DNA of 64,000 bases from Lachnospiraceae bacterium UBA7143 (lineage in GTDB: Bacteria > Bacillota > Clostridia > Lachnospirales > Lachnospiraceae). The position numbers and the translations under genes were made by a program. Shown piece after piece: positions 42,963 to 51,567 of the stretch (positions are counted from its first letter, which is position 1; each line of letters opens with the position of its first letter). A model generated the notes under the pieces. That model did not search any database, was not told the DNA's origin, and saw only the letters and a list, made by a program, of their open reading frames with translations. The stretch lies in contig DKWV01000011.1 in the NCBI GenBank assembly GCA_002491905.1, positions 255,144 to 319,143 on the forward strand, in the 5' to 3' direction.

Positions 42963-44378
42963 TCAGCGCCTGCGCCTCCTTCTCCGCTTTCTTCTCCGCC
43001 GTTTCCCGCGTTTTGCGTTTCTGAGGATCAACGACATGGAGAGCGCAAGGCCGATTACTGACAGGGCGCAGACCAGACATACCGTCAGGAAATAGCTGAT
43101 TGTCGGTGCTTTTTCTGCTTCTTCCTCTGTTTCTTCCTCTTTCCCGGCGGGTTCCGTATGAATTCTCGCCTCATTTTCCAAAGCAACGGCACTTTGCTTC
43201 GCCTCTTCTTCGGCCTCCGCCTTTGCGGCGGCCGCGATCCGCTCCTGCTCTGCAAGCTCCGCCGCGATTTCCTCTTCGGTTTTATAATCCATAGAAGGCA
43301 GGGAGACAAGATTGCTTTCCGTGTACAGATCATAACCGTTATAGCCACGCACCACGATCTGCGGCACAATATGGGGCGGTACGTTCATGGTGAAAGTGAT
43401 GGTATCCTGTGTTTTGTCGCCCCAGGCAAGCATCGGGGAAAAGGTTTTTCCGCCGTCATAGCTGTAGTCGTAATACAGCATCCCGCTGTCATAATCCGCG
43501 GCTGACAGCTCCACCGTGACATCCCCGGTCTCCATCTCCTGGCTGGTGACCTCGATCATGCAGATATCAGGCTCCGTGGTGTCCGGCCGCATAACGCCTG
43601 CGGGTATCGGGATATCCAAAACCGAATAATCACTGTAATCCACACCGAGCGTATCCGATTTCAGGTGAAAATACTTCGCTGCGGATTCCGCGTCAAGTCT
43701 GCCGAAAGCTTCCCACTGTTCTTGGCCCTCGCAGAAGGGACGGTCATTTTCGTGGTCCATGTGACAGTGTTCAATGAGCACGCAGGTGAGATCCTGCTCT
43801 ACCGAATGCCGTATAATGCCGTAATAATCATTGCCCTTTTGGCCAAGCCTTGTCTTGATTCCCCTGGAGTACAGCCCCAGGTCTTCGAGCGCCTCCATCT
43901 CAATATCCGCGAAAGCGTAACCCTCGCTGTAATGTCTTCCGAAAGCGGACACCCAGCATTCCGACCCGAAAAGCGTGTTGTGGTCCTGGGAAAGATTATA
44001 GTGGAGACAAAAGAGAAAATTGGCATTCACTTCTTTGGCAAATGCCACCCGCTCTTCCAGAGACATCTTTCTGTCGTCCTCCCTTGTCAGGTAGACGGTA
44101 ACATTCTCATACTTTTCCAGTTCTTCCTTCATGGCTTTGGCGGTAATCAGCGTCAGTTCCTTCTCCACAAAGGAATCGTACATGCCGCCTTCCTCTTCGC
44201 CGCCGTGCCCCGGGTCAATGACGATCACCACCGGTTCCTCCGCCCTGACGACCGGCATCCTGCCCGCATAAAGGCAGACGCAAAGACCGGGACAGAGCAT
44301 AAAGGCCGCCGCCCGGTACAGGAATGCAGATATGTTGTTATGTAGGCGTTTTCTGAAATAATTCTTCATATGCTCCAT
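42963..44378 (-). CDS. N-acetylmuramoyl-L-alanine amidase (Amidase_3), membrane-anchored
   Basis: A 471-residue cell-wall hydrolase. A signal or anchor helix (about 17-40) is followed by an Amidase_3 domain (about 48-235) with zinc ligands in IDPGHGGEEEGG, EKELTL and LIEHCHMDHE and a catalytic glutamate. A central beta-rich region (about 265-370) follows, then a Glu/Ala-rich coiled coil (about 375-430). The protein ends in a C-terminal transmembrane helix (about 433-456) and a tail of almost only Arg and Lys. The C-terminal membrane anchor is unusual for this family. ATG at 44369 is an alternative start. Confidence 0.88.
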   Translation of the reverse strand: MEHMKNYFRKRLHNNISAFLYRAAAFMLCPGLCVCLYAGRMPVVRAEEPVVIVIDPGHGGEEEGGMYDSFVEKELTLITAKAMKEELEKYENVTVYLTREDDRKMSLEERVAFAKEVNANFLFCLHYNLSQDHNTLFGSECWVSAFGRHYSEGYAFADIEMEALEDLGLYSRGIKTRLGQKGNDYYGIIRHSVEQDLTCVLIEHCHMDHENDRPFCEGQEQWEAFGRLDAESAAKYFHLKSDTLGVDYSDYSVLDIPIPAGVMRPDTTEPDICMIEVTSQEMETGDVTVELSAADYDSGMLYYDYSYDGGKTFSPMLAWGDKTQDTITFTMNVPPHIVPQIVVRGYNGYDLYTESNLVSLPSMDYKTEEEIAAELAEQERIAAAAKAEAEEEAKQSAVALENEARIHTEPAGKEEETEEEAEKAPTISYFLTVCLVCALSVIGLALSMSLILRNAKRGKRRRRKRRRRRRR

Positions 44379-44395
44379 ATTCTTCCAAATTTTTA

Positions 44396-44432
44396 GAAAA
44401 AATAAGCCGGCTTCATAAGGAAACCGGCTTAC
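44396..44432 (-). terminator. Terminator downstream of the coiled-coil gene
   Basis: TAAGCCGG (44403-44410) pairs with CCGGCTTA (44424-44431); on the minus strand a run of T follows (44396-44401). It separates the coaD-linked gene from the amidase gene. Confidence 0.88.
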
Positions 44433-44477
44433 CTGTCATTTTTCAACCCGCGATGCAATTTCCGCAGTCACATATCA

Positions 44478-45083
44478 TTACATCAGATCCAGCTCCGGCC
44501 CGGGCTCCGCTTCCCCCTCGGCCTCCTTCAGCATTTTTTCTACCTCCACGGGACGCAGCTCCGCACGGTTTGCTTTCACAATCTCATTATAGCCACTGAT
44601 TGTGTTAAAAAAGCTTTCATAGTGCTCCGTAGCCGCTGACAGCGTGGTTGTCATGGCATTTTCCAGATTGGAAAGCATTTCGTCGAGATACTGCATGGCT
44701 GAGGTTTTGACGCCGTTTGCTTCCATAGTGGCGTTGTTTAAGATTTCCTGCGCCTGATTGGTCGCCATGCGCACCACTTCGTTGGCCTGCGCGTATGCCT
44801 GCTGCATAATCTCGTGCTCGTTGATCAGCTCTGTGGTCTGTACCGTCGCATCCTTGATGAGCGCCTCCGCTTTCGTGCGGGCGTCATTTAAAATGGCTTC
44901 CTTATTGGAAATAATCTTCTGATAGCGCTTGATCTCGTCCGGGGTCTTCATGCGAAGTTCCCGCAAAAGCTCATCTATTTCTTCTTTATTTACGATAATA
45001 TTGGTCTTGGAGAGCGGCTGGAATTTGCAACCGTCTATGTAGTCCTCAATCTCGTCGATAAGTTGTTCAATTCTACTGCTCAT
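44478..45083 (-). CDS. Coiled-coil protein of unknown function, linked to coaD
   Basis: A 201-residue, mostly helical protein with long coiled coils (about 50-170) rich in Ala, Glu and Met, and a short acidic C-terminus. It has no membrane segment. It resembles the DivIVA/ATP-synthase-stalk type of helical protein found next to coaD in Clostridia and often labelled ATPase, but no nucleotide-binding motif is present. AGGAG lies 7 bases before the ATG. It follows coaD by 42 bases and ends in a clear terminator. Confidence 0.75.
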   Translation of the reverse strand: MSSRIEQLIDEIEDYIDGCKFQPLSKTNIIVNKEEIDELLRELRMKTPDEIKRYQKIISNKEAILNDARTKAEALIKDATVQTTELINEHEIMQQAYAQANEVVRMATNQAQEILNNATMEANGVKTSAMQYLDEMLSNLENAMTTTLSAATEHYESFFNTISGYNEIVKANRAELRPVEVEKMLKEAEGEAEPGPELDLM

Positions 45084-45125
45084 TGCCTGCTCCTATCTCT
45101 TATATCCGTATTTGTAACCGTTCAG

Positions 45126-45605
45126 TTACCTATATTTCTCATACAGCATCCGCCCGACAAAATCAGGCACGCACTCCGAGATATCCCCGTTAAAGCTTGC
45201 AATTTCCTTGACGGTGGAAGAACTTAAGTATGCGTATTCGAGGCTGGTCGTCAAAAATACCGTATCCAGTTTCCCGTTGGAAAATTTACGGTTCGTCTGC
45301 GCAATCTGCAGCTCGTATTCAAAATCCGTAATAGCGCGCAGTCCCCTGATCGCCACATGAATATCTTTTCTCGCCGCATAATCAATCAACAGGCCGCTGA
45401 AAGAATCTATCGTCACATTGGGAAGGTCACGGGTTGCTTCCTCTAACATTTTAACACGTTCTTCCACAGAAAACAATGGAGTCTTTGTTTTATTGTTCAA
45501 GACGCTGACGGTCAGTTCATCAAAAATTTCAGAGGCACGTCTGATAATATCCAGATGCCCATAGGTTACCGGGTCAAAACTTCCCGGATAGATCGCTGCC
45601 TTCAT
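45126..45605 (-). CDS. coaD: Phosphopantetheine adenylyltransferase
   Basis: CoaD makes dephospho-CoA, the fourth step of CoA synthesis. The 159-residue protein has the nucleotidyltransferase motif YPGSFDPVTYGHLD at the N-terminus and the ISSSTVKE-type motif YLSSSTVKEIASF. GAGGG precedes the ATG by 6 bases. It follows rsmD, the common rsmD-coaD order; about 140 AT-rich bases lie between them. Confidence 0.97.
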   Translation of the reverse strand: MKAAIYPGSFDPVTYGHLDIIRRASEIFDELTVSVLNNKTKTPLFSVEERVKMLEEATRDLPNVTIDSFSGLLIDYAARKDIHVAIRGLRAITDFEYELQIAQTNRKFSNGKLDTVFLTTSLEYAYLSSSTVKEIASFNGDISECVPDFVGRMLYEKYR

Positions 45606-45744
45606 AGAAAGCCCTCACATTTTTTATTCGCAGAAAACTGATGACAAAACCAAAACTCATGATATCATATTAAAACAAATTTGCCGAAATGTCTTTACCT
45701 ATTTTGAATTTTTTGTATTTTTTTGGAAAAAATACTGCGGAGTA

Positions 45745-46293
45745 TTACATTTTCCGACAAAAAACATGCCGGTTCGTCTTATACCGTTTCTCTTTCTCCA
45801 CAGAGAAACCCAGGCTCTTCAGGTAGGAAAGATCCGAATGCAGGGAGGTTTCGGTCACAATGAGCGTGTCCTCCGTCACCCAGGGCAGATCCTTCAGGAC
45901 CGCCAGCACACGCTCCTCATGCCCACAGTCGTATGGCGGATCCATAAAGACGATATCCGCCTCCTTCTCATGGATCCCGTAGAGGGCGGAAAGCACATCC
46001 GTTTTTAAGATCGTGGCCTGCTCTGCAAGATGGGTAAACTGCAGGTTCTCCTGAATGCAGGCAAGCGCCCTCTTTTCATTTTCCACAAAATAAGCATGCC
46101 TTGCGCCGCGGCTTAAGGCCTCAATACCGATACCGCCGCTGCCGCTGAACAGATCCACGAACAGCGCGCCGCCAAGATACGGCTGCAGCATATTAAAAAG
46201 GGTTTCCTTGATCCGGTCTGTGGTAGGTCTGGTATCCATCCCCTCCGGGGTTTTTAAGCGCAGACTCCTCGCCGTTCCCGCTATCACTCTCAC
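45745..46293 (-). CDS. rsmD: 16S rRNA (guanine966-N2)-methyltransferase RsmD
   Basis: RsmD methylates G966 of 16S rRNA. The 182-residue protein has the SAM site VDLFSGSGGIGIEALSRG and the catalytic FMDPPYD. The start is GTG at 46293, with GAAGGAG 7 bases upstream, giving MRVIAGTARSLRLKTPEG. The gene is followed by coaD and is 17 bases downstream of the topoisomerase A subunit gene. Confidence 0.95.
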   Translation of the reverse strand: MRVIAGTARSLRLKTPEGMDTRPTTDRIKETLFNMLQPYLGGALFVDLFSGSGGIGIEALSRGARHAYFVENEKRALACIQENLQFTHLAEQATILKTDVLSALYGIHEKEADIVFMDPPYDCGHEERVLAVLKDLPWVTEDTLIVTETSLHSDLSYLKSLGFSVEKEKRYKTNRHVFCRKM

Positions 46294-46310
46294 GATAACT
46301 CTCCTTCTCC

Positions 46311-48548
46311 CTATACCCTGATTTTGACACCCTTGCTGTCACGATGCCCCAATTTAATCTTATTCAGCTCCAAAGTCCTGTCCCCGTACTCGATGGTCTG
46401 CTCCACCGCATTCTGGGAATAGTAAACAGCCTCTATCTCGTCTTTGGCAGCAAGTTTCATTCCACGCACGCCGATGGCGCCCTTCTTCTTCTTCGGGATC
46501 TCTTCCACAGGGAACCGCAGGAAATAGCCGGCTTTGGACTGCAGGATCATGTTGCGCTGCTCCTTGAACGCCACGACGCTTACCACTTCGTCGCCGTCCG
46601 CAAGCTTGGTAGCCGCAACGGTGCGCTTGGCCACATCGAACTCGCCGCCGTCCACCACCTTGAGCATCGCCTGTTTCGTGGCAAAGATCACGCGGTAGAG
46701 GTTCAAATCGCTCTGGCTTGCGGCATAGACGATGGTTTCTTTCGCAGAGTCAAAGTTGCTCACGTTGTCGATGGGCACGCCTTTATCGCGGAATTTCCCG
46801 AAAGGCAGATCCATCGTTTTTACGGTGTGAAGCTGTCCTGTATTGGTAAACAGACAGACTTTTCCCGTATTTTTGCAGACAAAGGCAAAACGGTTCTCCG
46901 CGTCCGCAGCCTCCTTATTGCGCTCGTAGGCAACGGTGTCGATGGTTTTGGCGTAGCCAAAACGGTCCATCAGAAAGACAATGTCCATCTCTTCTACCTT
47001 TTTCTCCACATAGACGGCTTCCTCAGCATTGGTAATCTGCGTCCTTCTTTTGCGTTTATATTTCTCTTTGATTTCGTCCAGCTCATTTATGATAACCTGA
47101 GCCATAGAATCTCTTCTGGCCAGAATATCCTCGTAGCGGTATATATTTGCCAGGGTATCCTCATGCTCGCCTATGAGGGCTTCGATCTCCAGGCCGATCA
47201 GCTTGTAGAGACGCATCTCCAGAATGGCGTTCGCCTGTTTCTCCGTAAACAATAGCTGCGCGGCCATCACCTTGGATTCCTTGGATTTGAATTTGATGCC
47301 GTCGGTCCGGCCTTCCACCAGACAGGCTTTCGCCATAGCCCGGTCCTTGGATCCCCGGAGAATTTCAATAATCAGGTCGATCACATTGCAGGCTTTGATG
47401 AGTCCCTCCTGGATCTCCTTTTTCTCCAACTCCTTTTCCAGAAGATTTCGGTATTTTCTCCCCGCCACCTCGTACTGGAAATTGACGCTCTCCCGAATGA
47501 TATCTTTAAGGCCCAGGGTCTCCGGGCGGCCGTCTGAGATCGCCAGCATATTGACGCCGAAGGTGTCCTCCAGACGGGTTTTTTTGTAGAGCATATTTTT
47601 AAAGTTTTCCACGTCGGCATCCTTGCGCAGCTCGATCACAATGCGGATGCCCTCCTTGGAAGACTGGTTCGTGATATCCACGATATCCTGCGTCTTCTTC
47701 GTCTCCGCAAGAGCCGCCACGTCCATCAGGAACTTGCCGATGTTGGCGCCGATCATGGTATAGGGAATCTCGGTGATGACCAGATTGGTCTTACCGCCTT
47801 TGGCTTTCTCCACTTCCACTTTGCCCCGCAGCTTGATCTTTCCCATACCGGTCTCATAGATTTCCAGAAGCTCGTCCTGATTGATGACGATACCGCCGGT
47901 GGGGAAATCAGGGCCCTTTATATAACGCATCAGCTCTCTGGTGGTAATGTTTTCATCCAGCATATATGCCTTGGTGGCGTCGATCACCTCCGCCAGATTG
48001 TGGGGCGGGATGCTGGTCGCCATGCCGACGGCGATGCCCTCCGAGCCGTTCACCAGAAGATTGGGGATCTTTACGGGAAGCACGCTGGGTTCTTTCTCCG
48101 TCTCGTCAAAATTGGGGATAAAATCCACCACGTCCTTGTCCAGATCCGCCAGGAAGGCCTCCTGTGTGATCTGCTCCAGACGGGCTTCCGTGTAACGCAT
48201 AGCCGCCGCGCCGTCCCCTTCAATATTGCCGAAATTGCCGTGGCCGTCGACTAACGGCAGCCCCTTCTTGAAATCCTGTGACATAACCACCAGCGCTTCA
48301 TAGATGGAGCTGTCGCCGTGGGGATGGTATTTACCCATCGTATCACCCACGATACGCGCGGATTTCCGATAGGGTCTGTCATAACGGATACCTAATTCAT
48401 GCATGTCATAGAGCGTCCGCCTCTGCACCGGCTTGAGGCCGTCCCTTGCGTCCGGCAGGGCTCTTGCAATAATCACGCTCATGGCGTAGTCGATATAAGA
48501 TTTCTGCATCACTTCGGAATATTCCGTTTTTATAATTCTGTCTTCCAT
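46311..48548 (-). CDS. Type II topoisomerase subunit A (GyrA/ParC family), topo IV-like
   Basis: The A subunit cuts and reseals DNA. The 745-residue protein has the winged-helix and tower region with catalytic Tyr119 in AMRYTEARL and a C-terminal beta-pinwheel. The GyrA box (QRRGGKG) that marks gyrase is not seen; only degenerate KKKGAIGVRGMKL appears near the end. That argues for a topo IV-like decatenase, but Clostridial pairs of this type are often named gyrA/gyrB. The partner B subunit gene is directly upstream. GAGAGAG precedes the ATG. Confidence 0.9.
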   Translation of the reverse strand: MEDRIIKTEYSEVMQKSYIDYAMSVIIARALPDARDGLKPVQRRTLYDMHELGIRYDRPYRKSARIVGDTMGKYHPHGDSSIYEALVVMSQDFKKGLPLVDGHGNFGNIEGDGAAAMRYTEARLEQITQEAFLADLDKDVVDFIPNFDETEKEPSVLPVKIPNLLVNGSEGIAVGMATSIPPHNLAEVIDATKAYMLDENITTRELMRYIKGPDFPTGGIVINQDELLEIYETGMGKIKLRGKVEVEKAKGGKTNLVITEIPYTMIGANIGKFLMDVAALAETKKTQDIVDITNQSSKEGIRIVIELRKDADVENFKNMLYKKTRLEDTFGVNMLAISDGRPETLGLKDIIRESVNFQYEVAGRKYRNLLEKELEKKEIQEGLIKACNVIDLIIEILRGSKDRAMAKACLVEGRTDGIKFKSKESKVMAAQLLFTEKQANAILEMRLYKLIGLEIEALIGEHEDTLANIYRYEDILARRDSMAQVIINELDEIKEKYKRKRRTQITNAEEAVYVEKKVEEMDIVFLMDRFGYAKTIDTVAYERNKEAADAENRFAFVCKNTGKVCLFTNTGQLHTVKTMDLPFGKFRDKGVPIDNVSNFDSAKETIVYAASQSDLNLYRVIFATKQAMLKVVDGGEFDVAKRTVAATKLADGDEVVSVVAFKEQRNMILQSKAGYFLRFPVEEIPKKKKGAIGVRGMKLAAKDEIEAVYYSQNAVEQTIEYGDRTLELNKIKLGHRDSKGVKIRV

Positions 48549-48603
48549 CTCTATTCTCTCTCTTTTCGGAAACGAGTTCCCAATTTATTTACAAGTCGTC
48601 GCG

Positions 48604-50532
48604 TTATACGTCCAGCTCCGCCTCCTGCGCGTTCTTGTAGATGAATGCTTTTCTCGGCGGCACCTCCGTGCCCATCAGCATCTCCGTCACCTCGCTCGCC
48701 ATGCGGGCGTCCTCGATTTCCACCAGTTTTAAAAGTCTTTTTTCAGGGTCTAAAGTTGTCTCCCAGAGCTGTTCGGCATCCATCTCGCCCAGCCCTTTAT
48801 ACCGCTGTAGCGTAAAAGGGCCTTTGTGTTTTTTGCGGTATTTTTCCAGCGCCTTGTCGTCATAGAGATACTCCTCCGCCCCCTTCGCTGGCATGGCTTT
48901 ATATAGGGGTGGCATGGCAATATAGACATGCCCCTCATAGATCAGCTCAGGCATGAACCGGTAAAACAGGGTGAGAAGCAGTGTGGAGATATGGGCACCG
49001 TCCACGTCCGCATCCGCCATGATGATAATCTTGTCGTAGCGCAGTTTGGAAATATCGAAATCGTTGCCGTATCCTTCCGAAAAGCCGCATCCGAACGCGT
49101 TGATCATGGTCTTGATCTCGGCATTTGCGAGCACTTTGTCAATGCTTGCCTTCTCCACGTTCAGGATCTTACCGCGGATTGGCAGGATCGCCTGGTACAT
49201 GCGGTTTCTGGCGGTCTTGGCGCTGCCTCCGGCAGAATCGCCCTCCACGATAAAGATCTCGCATTTGGAAGCATCCTTTGATTCGCAGTTTGCTAACTTT
49301 CCGTTGGAATCAAAGGAGAATTTCTGTTTGGTCAGAAGGTTGGTCTTGGCTTTTTCTTCGGTTTTCCGAATTTTTGCCGCCTTCTCCGCACAGCCGATAA
49401 TGCTCTTTAAAGTCTCCAGGTTCCTGTCAAAATAGCGGACGATCTCGTCGCCTGTCACTTTGCTGACTACCTTTGCCGCGTCCTGGTTGTCCAGTTTGGT
49501 CTTGGTCTGTCCCTCGAAACGGGGATCGGGGTGCTTGATGGAAACCACCGCCGTCATGCCGTTTCTCACATCGGCGCCGGTAAAGTTCACGTCCTTTTCC
49601 TTTAAGATGTTAAGGCCTCTGGCGTAGGTGTTTATCACGTTTGTGAACATGGTCTTAAAGCCTGTCAGGTGCGTGCCGCCCTCGGCATTGTAGATATTGT
49701 TGCAGAAGCCCAGCACATTTTCGTGAAATTCATTCACATACTGGAAGGCGCACTCCACGGTGATCCCTTCCGCTTCTCCCTTAAAGTAAATCACATCGTG
49801 AATCGCTTCACGGCTCTTATTCATATCCTTGATAAAGCCCACGATCCCCTCCGGTTCATGGTACTCGATATGCTCAATCTCCGGACCTCTCTTATCCTCA
49901 TAAATAATTGTAAGCTCCGGATTCAGATAGGCAGTCTCGTGAAGACGGCTCTTGACCTCGTCCTCCTTAAACCGGGTTTTGTCAAAGATGGTGTCGTCCG
50001 GCAGAAAATTGATGGTAGTGCCGGACTCCCTTGTCTTTCCCACCGCAGGGAGAAGCCCGTCCGCGAGTTCCAGCGTGGGAATGCCGCGCTCATAGTGGTC
50101 CTCATAGATCTGCCCGCCAGTTTTAACGGTTACATGCAGCCGGGTGGACAGCGCATTGACCACCGAGGAACCCACACCGTGGAGTCCGCCGCTGGTCTTA
50201 TAGGCATCGTTGTCAAATTTGCCGCCCGCGTGAAGTGTGGTGAATACCAGCCGCTCCGCGCTGATTCCCTTCTCGTGCATCCCTACGGGAATGCCCCGCC
50301 CATTGTCCGAGACCGTGGCAGAACCGTCCGCTTCAAGCGTCACCCGGATGGTGCTGCAATAGCCCGCCAGATGTTCGTCCACCGCATTGTCCATAATCTC
50401 GTAGATCAGATGGTTTAACCCTTTGGTGGAGACGCTGCCGATGTACATGCCGGGACGGACCCGGACTGCTTCCAGACCTTCCAGCACCGTGATGCTGGAG
50501 GCGTCGTATGTGTTTGCGTCTGTCTTAGCCAT
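48604..50532 (-). CDS. Type II topoisomerase subunit B (GyrB/ParE family)
   Basis: The ATPase subunit of the pair. The 642-residue protein has the GHKL ATPase domain (about 1-220; VRPGMYIGS, IMDNAVDEH, DNGRGIPVG, GGLHGVGSSVVNAL), a transducer domain and a TOPRIM domain with IVEGDSAGGSAK, AEIKTMINAFGCG and DADVDGAH. The start at 50532 gives MAKTDANTYDASSI; AGAGAGG lies about 12 bases upstream. It pairs with the A subunit 55 bases downstream. Confidence 0.93.
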   Translation of the reverse strand: MAKTDANTYDASSITVLEGLEAVRVRPGMYIGSVSTKGLNHLIYEIMDNAVDEHLAGYCSTIRVTLEADGSATVSDNGRGIPVGMHEKGISAERLVFTTLHAGGKFDNDAYKTSGGLHGVGSSVVNALSTRLHVTVKTGGQIYEDHYERGIPTLELADGLLPAVGKTRESGTTINFLPDDTIFDKTRFKEDEVKSRLHETAYLNPELTIIYEDKRGPEIEHIEYHEPEGIVGFIKDMNKSREAIHDVIYFKGEAEGITVECAFQYVNEFHENVLGFCNNIYNAEGGTHLTGFKTMFTNVINTYARGLNILKEKDVNFTGADVRNGMTAVVSIKHPDPRFEGQTKTKLDNQDAAKVVSKVTGDEIVRYFDRNLETLKSIIGCAEKAAKIRKTEEKAKTNLLTKQKFSFDSNGKLANCESKDASKCEIFIVEGDSAGGSAKTARNRMYQAILPIRGKILNVEKASIDKVLANAEIKTMINAFGCGFSEGYGNDFDISKLRYDKIIIMADADVDGAHISTLLLTLFYRFMPELIYEGHVYIAMPPLYKAMPAKGAEEYLYDDKALEKYRKKHKGPFTLQRYKGLGEMDAEQLWETTLDPEKRLLKLVEIEDARMASEVTEMLMGTEVPPRKAFIYKNAQEAELDV

Positions 50533-50631
50533 TTTAATTTTAACCTCTCTTTGCACTATGCGTAGCATACCATACATCTGGTATTTTTGTAAAGAAAAAG
50601 TACTATATTATGTAGCTTTGTCATGCTGCTT

Positions 50632-51369
50632 TCACTCCTGCACCCGGTACAGATACTCCCGTCCCCGTTTTCCCTCCCTCTTAAGAATATCCAGATACAT
50701 TAAGATCGGCACAGCGTCCGCGGCCAGATCCCGCCTGATTCCCGCGGCCTTCGCAAAGTCCGTAATCGTAAAAGGTTCCTGCAGGTCAATCGGAACAAAC
50801 TGCTTGAAATCCTCCCGCCGCTCCACCCGGATCTCGTCAAAGAGCGAGAGCGGCATCCTGTCATAGCGCGTGGAACCCCGCTTTTTATTGCGGCTCCAGC
50901 CGTTTAACAGCCGGTACTCATCCATGTCGATCAGCGGAAAGGCGAAGGAGAGATTCGGGTCCTTTAAAAAGGGTTTAATCCGGTATAATTCCGCAAAAGC
51001 GTGGTAGGCGTTTCCCGTCACCGGGGATTTATGCTTTTCGGAAAGTTCCCCGCTCTCCTCATTCATCCAGACCAGCCATTTGAAATGCGGAATCGGAAAA
51101 ACCACCGTGACCGGGTAAAGCGGCAGGAAGGCGGAAAGTTTCGGCCGCAGCTTCCCGAAATTCCCGTTCTGTATCTCTATGATATGCCCGTCCCTGTAAA
51201 TATCCGCAATAAATCCTTCCACCGGCACCTCATGACAGTCCTCATCAGGTTCATAGTAGAGCTTCATCACCGCATGAACTGTCTTCTCCTGCAGCGTGCC
51301 GAAACCGTGGGGATCATTCTGTTTCAGGAGCACCTTTAATTTTGCGCTTTCAAATGCATTCTTATCCAT
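50632..51369 (-). CDS. Unknown protein, nuclease-like core plus winged-helix C-terminus, LexA-box promoter
   Basis: A 245-residue protein not recognised as a named family. Residues about 25-95 hold EKTVHAVMKLYYEP, then GFIADIYRDGHIIEIQNGNF and KLRPKLSAFLP. That D-x(n)-E-x-Q pattern is reminiscent of a PD-(D/E)XK nuclease core, a weak structural guess. The C-terminus (about 195-245) looks like a winged helix (FTITDFAKAAGIRRDLA). The ATG at 51369 has no ribosome binding site and lies 7 bases after a -10 element, so the mRNA may be leaderless; an upstream in-frame start (51462) would place the promoter inside the gene. A LexA-box-like site overlaps the -35, suggesting SOS control. Confidence 0.65.
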   Translation of the reverse strand: MDKNAFESAKLKVLLKQNDPHGFGTLQEKTVHAVMKLYYEPDEDCHEVPVEGFIADIYRDGHIIEIQNGNFGKLRPKLSAFLPLYPVTVVFPIPHFKWLVWMNEESGELSEKHKSPVTGNAYHAFAELYRIKPFLKDPNLSFAFPLIDMDEYRLLNGWSRNKKRGSTRYDRMPLSLFDEIRVERREDFKQFVPIDLQEPFTITDFAKAAGIRRDLAADAVPILMYLDILKREGKRGREYLYRVQE

Positions 51370-51376
51370 AACAGAA

Positions 51377-51412
51377 AGTATACCAGAAATCATTTGATCG
51401 AACAAGTGTTTT
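51377..51412 (-). promoter_or_regulatory. Predicted promoter with overlapping LexA-box-like site
   Basis: On the minus strand TTGTTC (51400-51405), 17 bases, TATACT (51377-51382), 7 bases before the ATG at 51369. Plus-strand CGAACAAGTGTTTT (51399-51412) matches the Gram-positive LexA consensus at all but the final bases and covers the -35. Confidence 0.6.
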
Positions 51413-51567
51413 CTGGCGCCTGCTGGAGGTATAAAATGTACATTTTGTGGTATAATCTGCATGTCGTCGAACTTTCAGATGATTTACAAATAAAATAAGG
51501 GGGAGTATAATAGAATAGATTAATTATGTATGAAATCCCAATAATCAGGAATACAGGAATCTGACTT

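Noticed and set aside
46344..47255. 303-codon plus-strand frame opposite the topoisomerase A subunit gene
   Set aside because: Antisense shadow; the minus strand product is certain.
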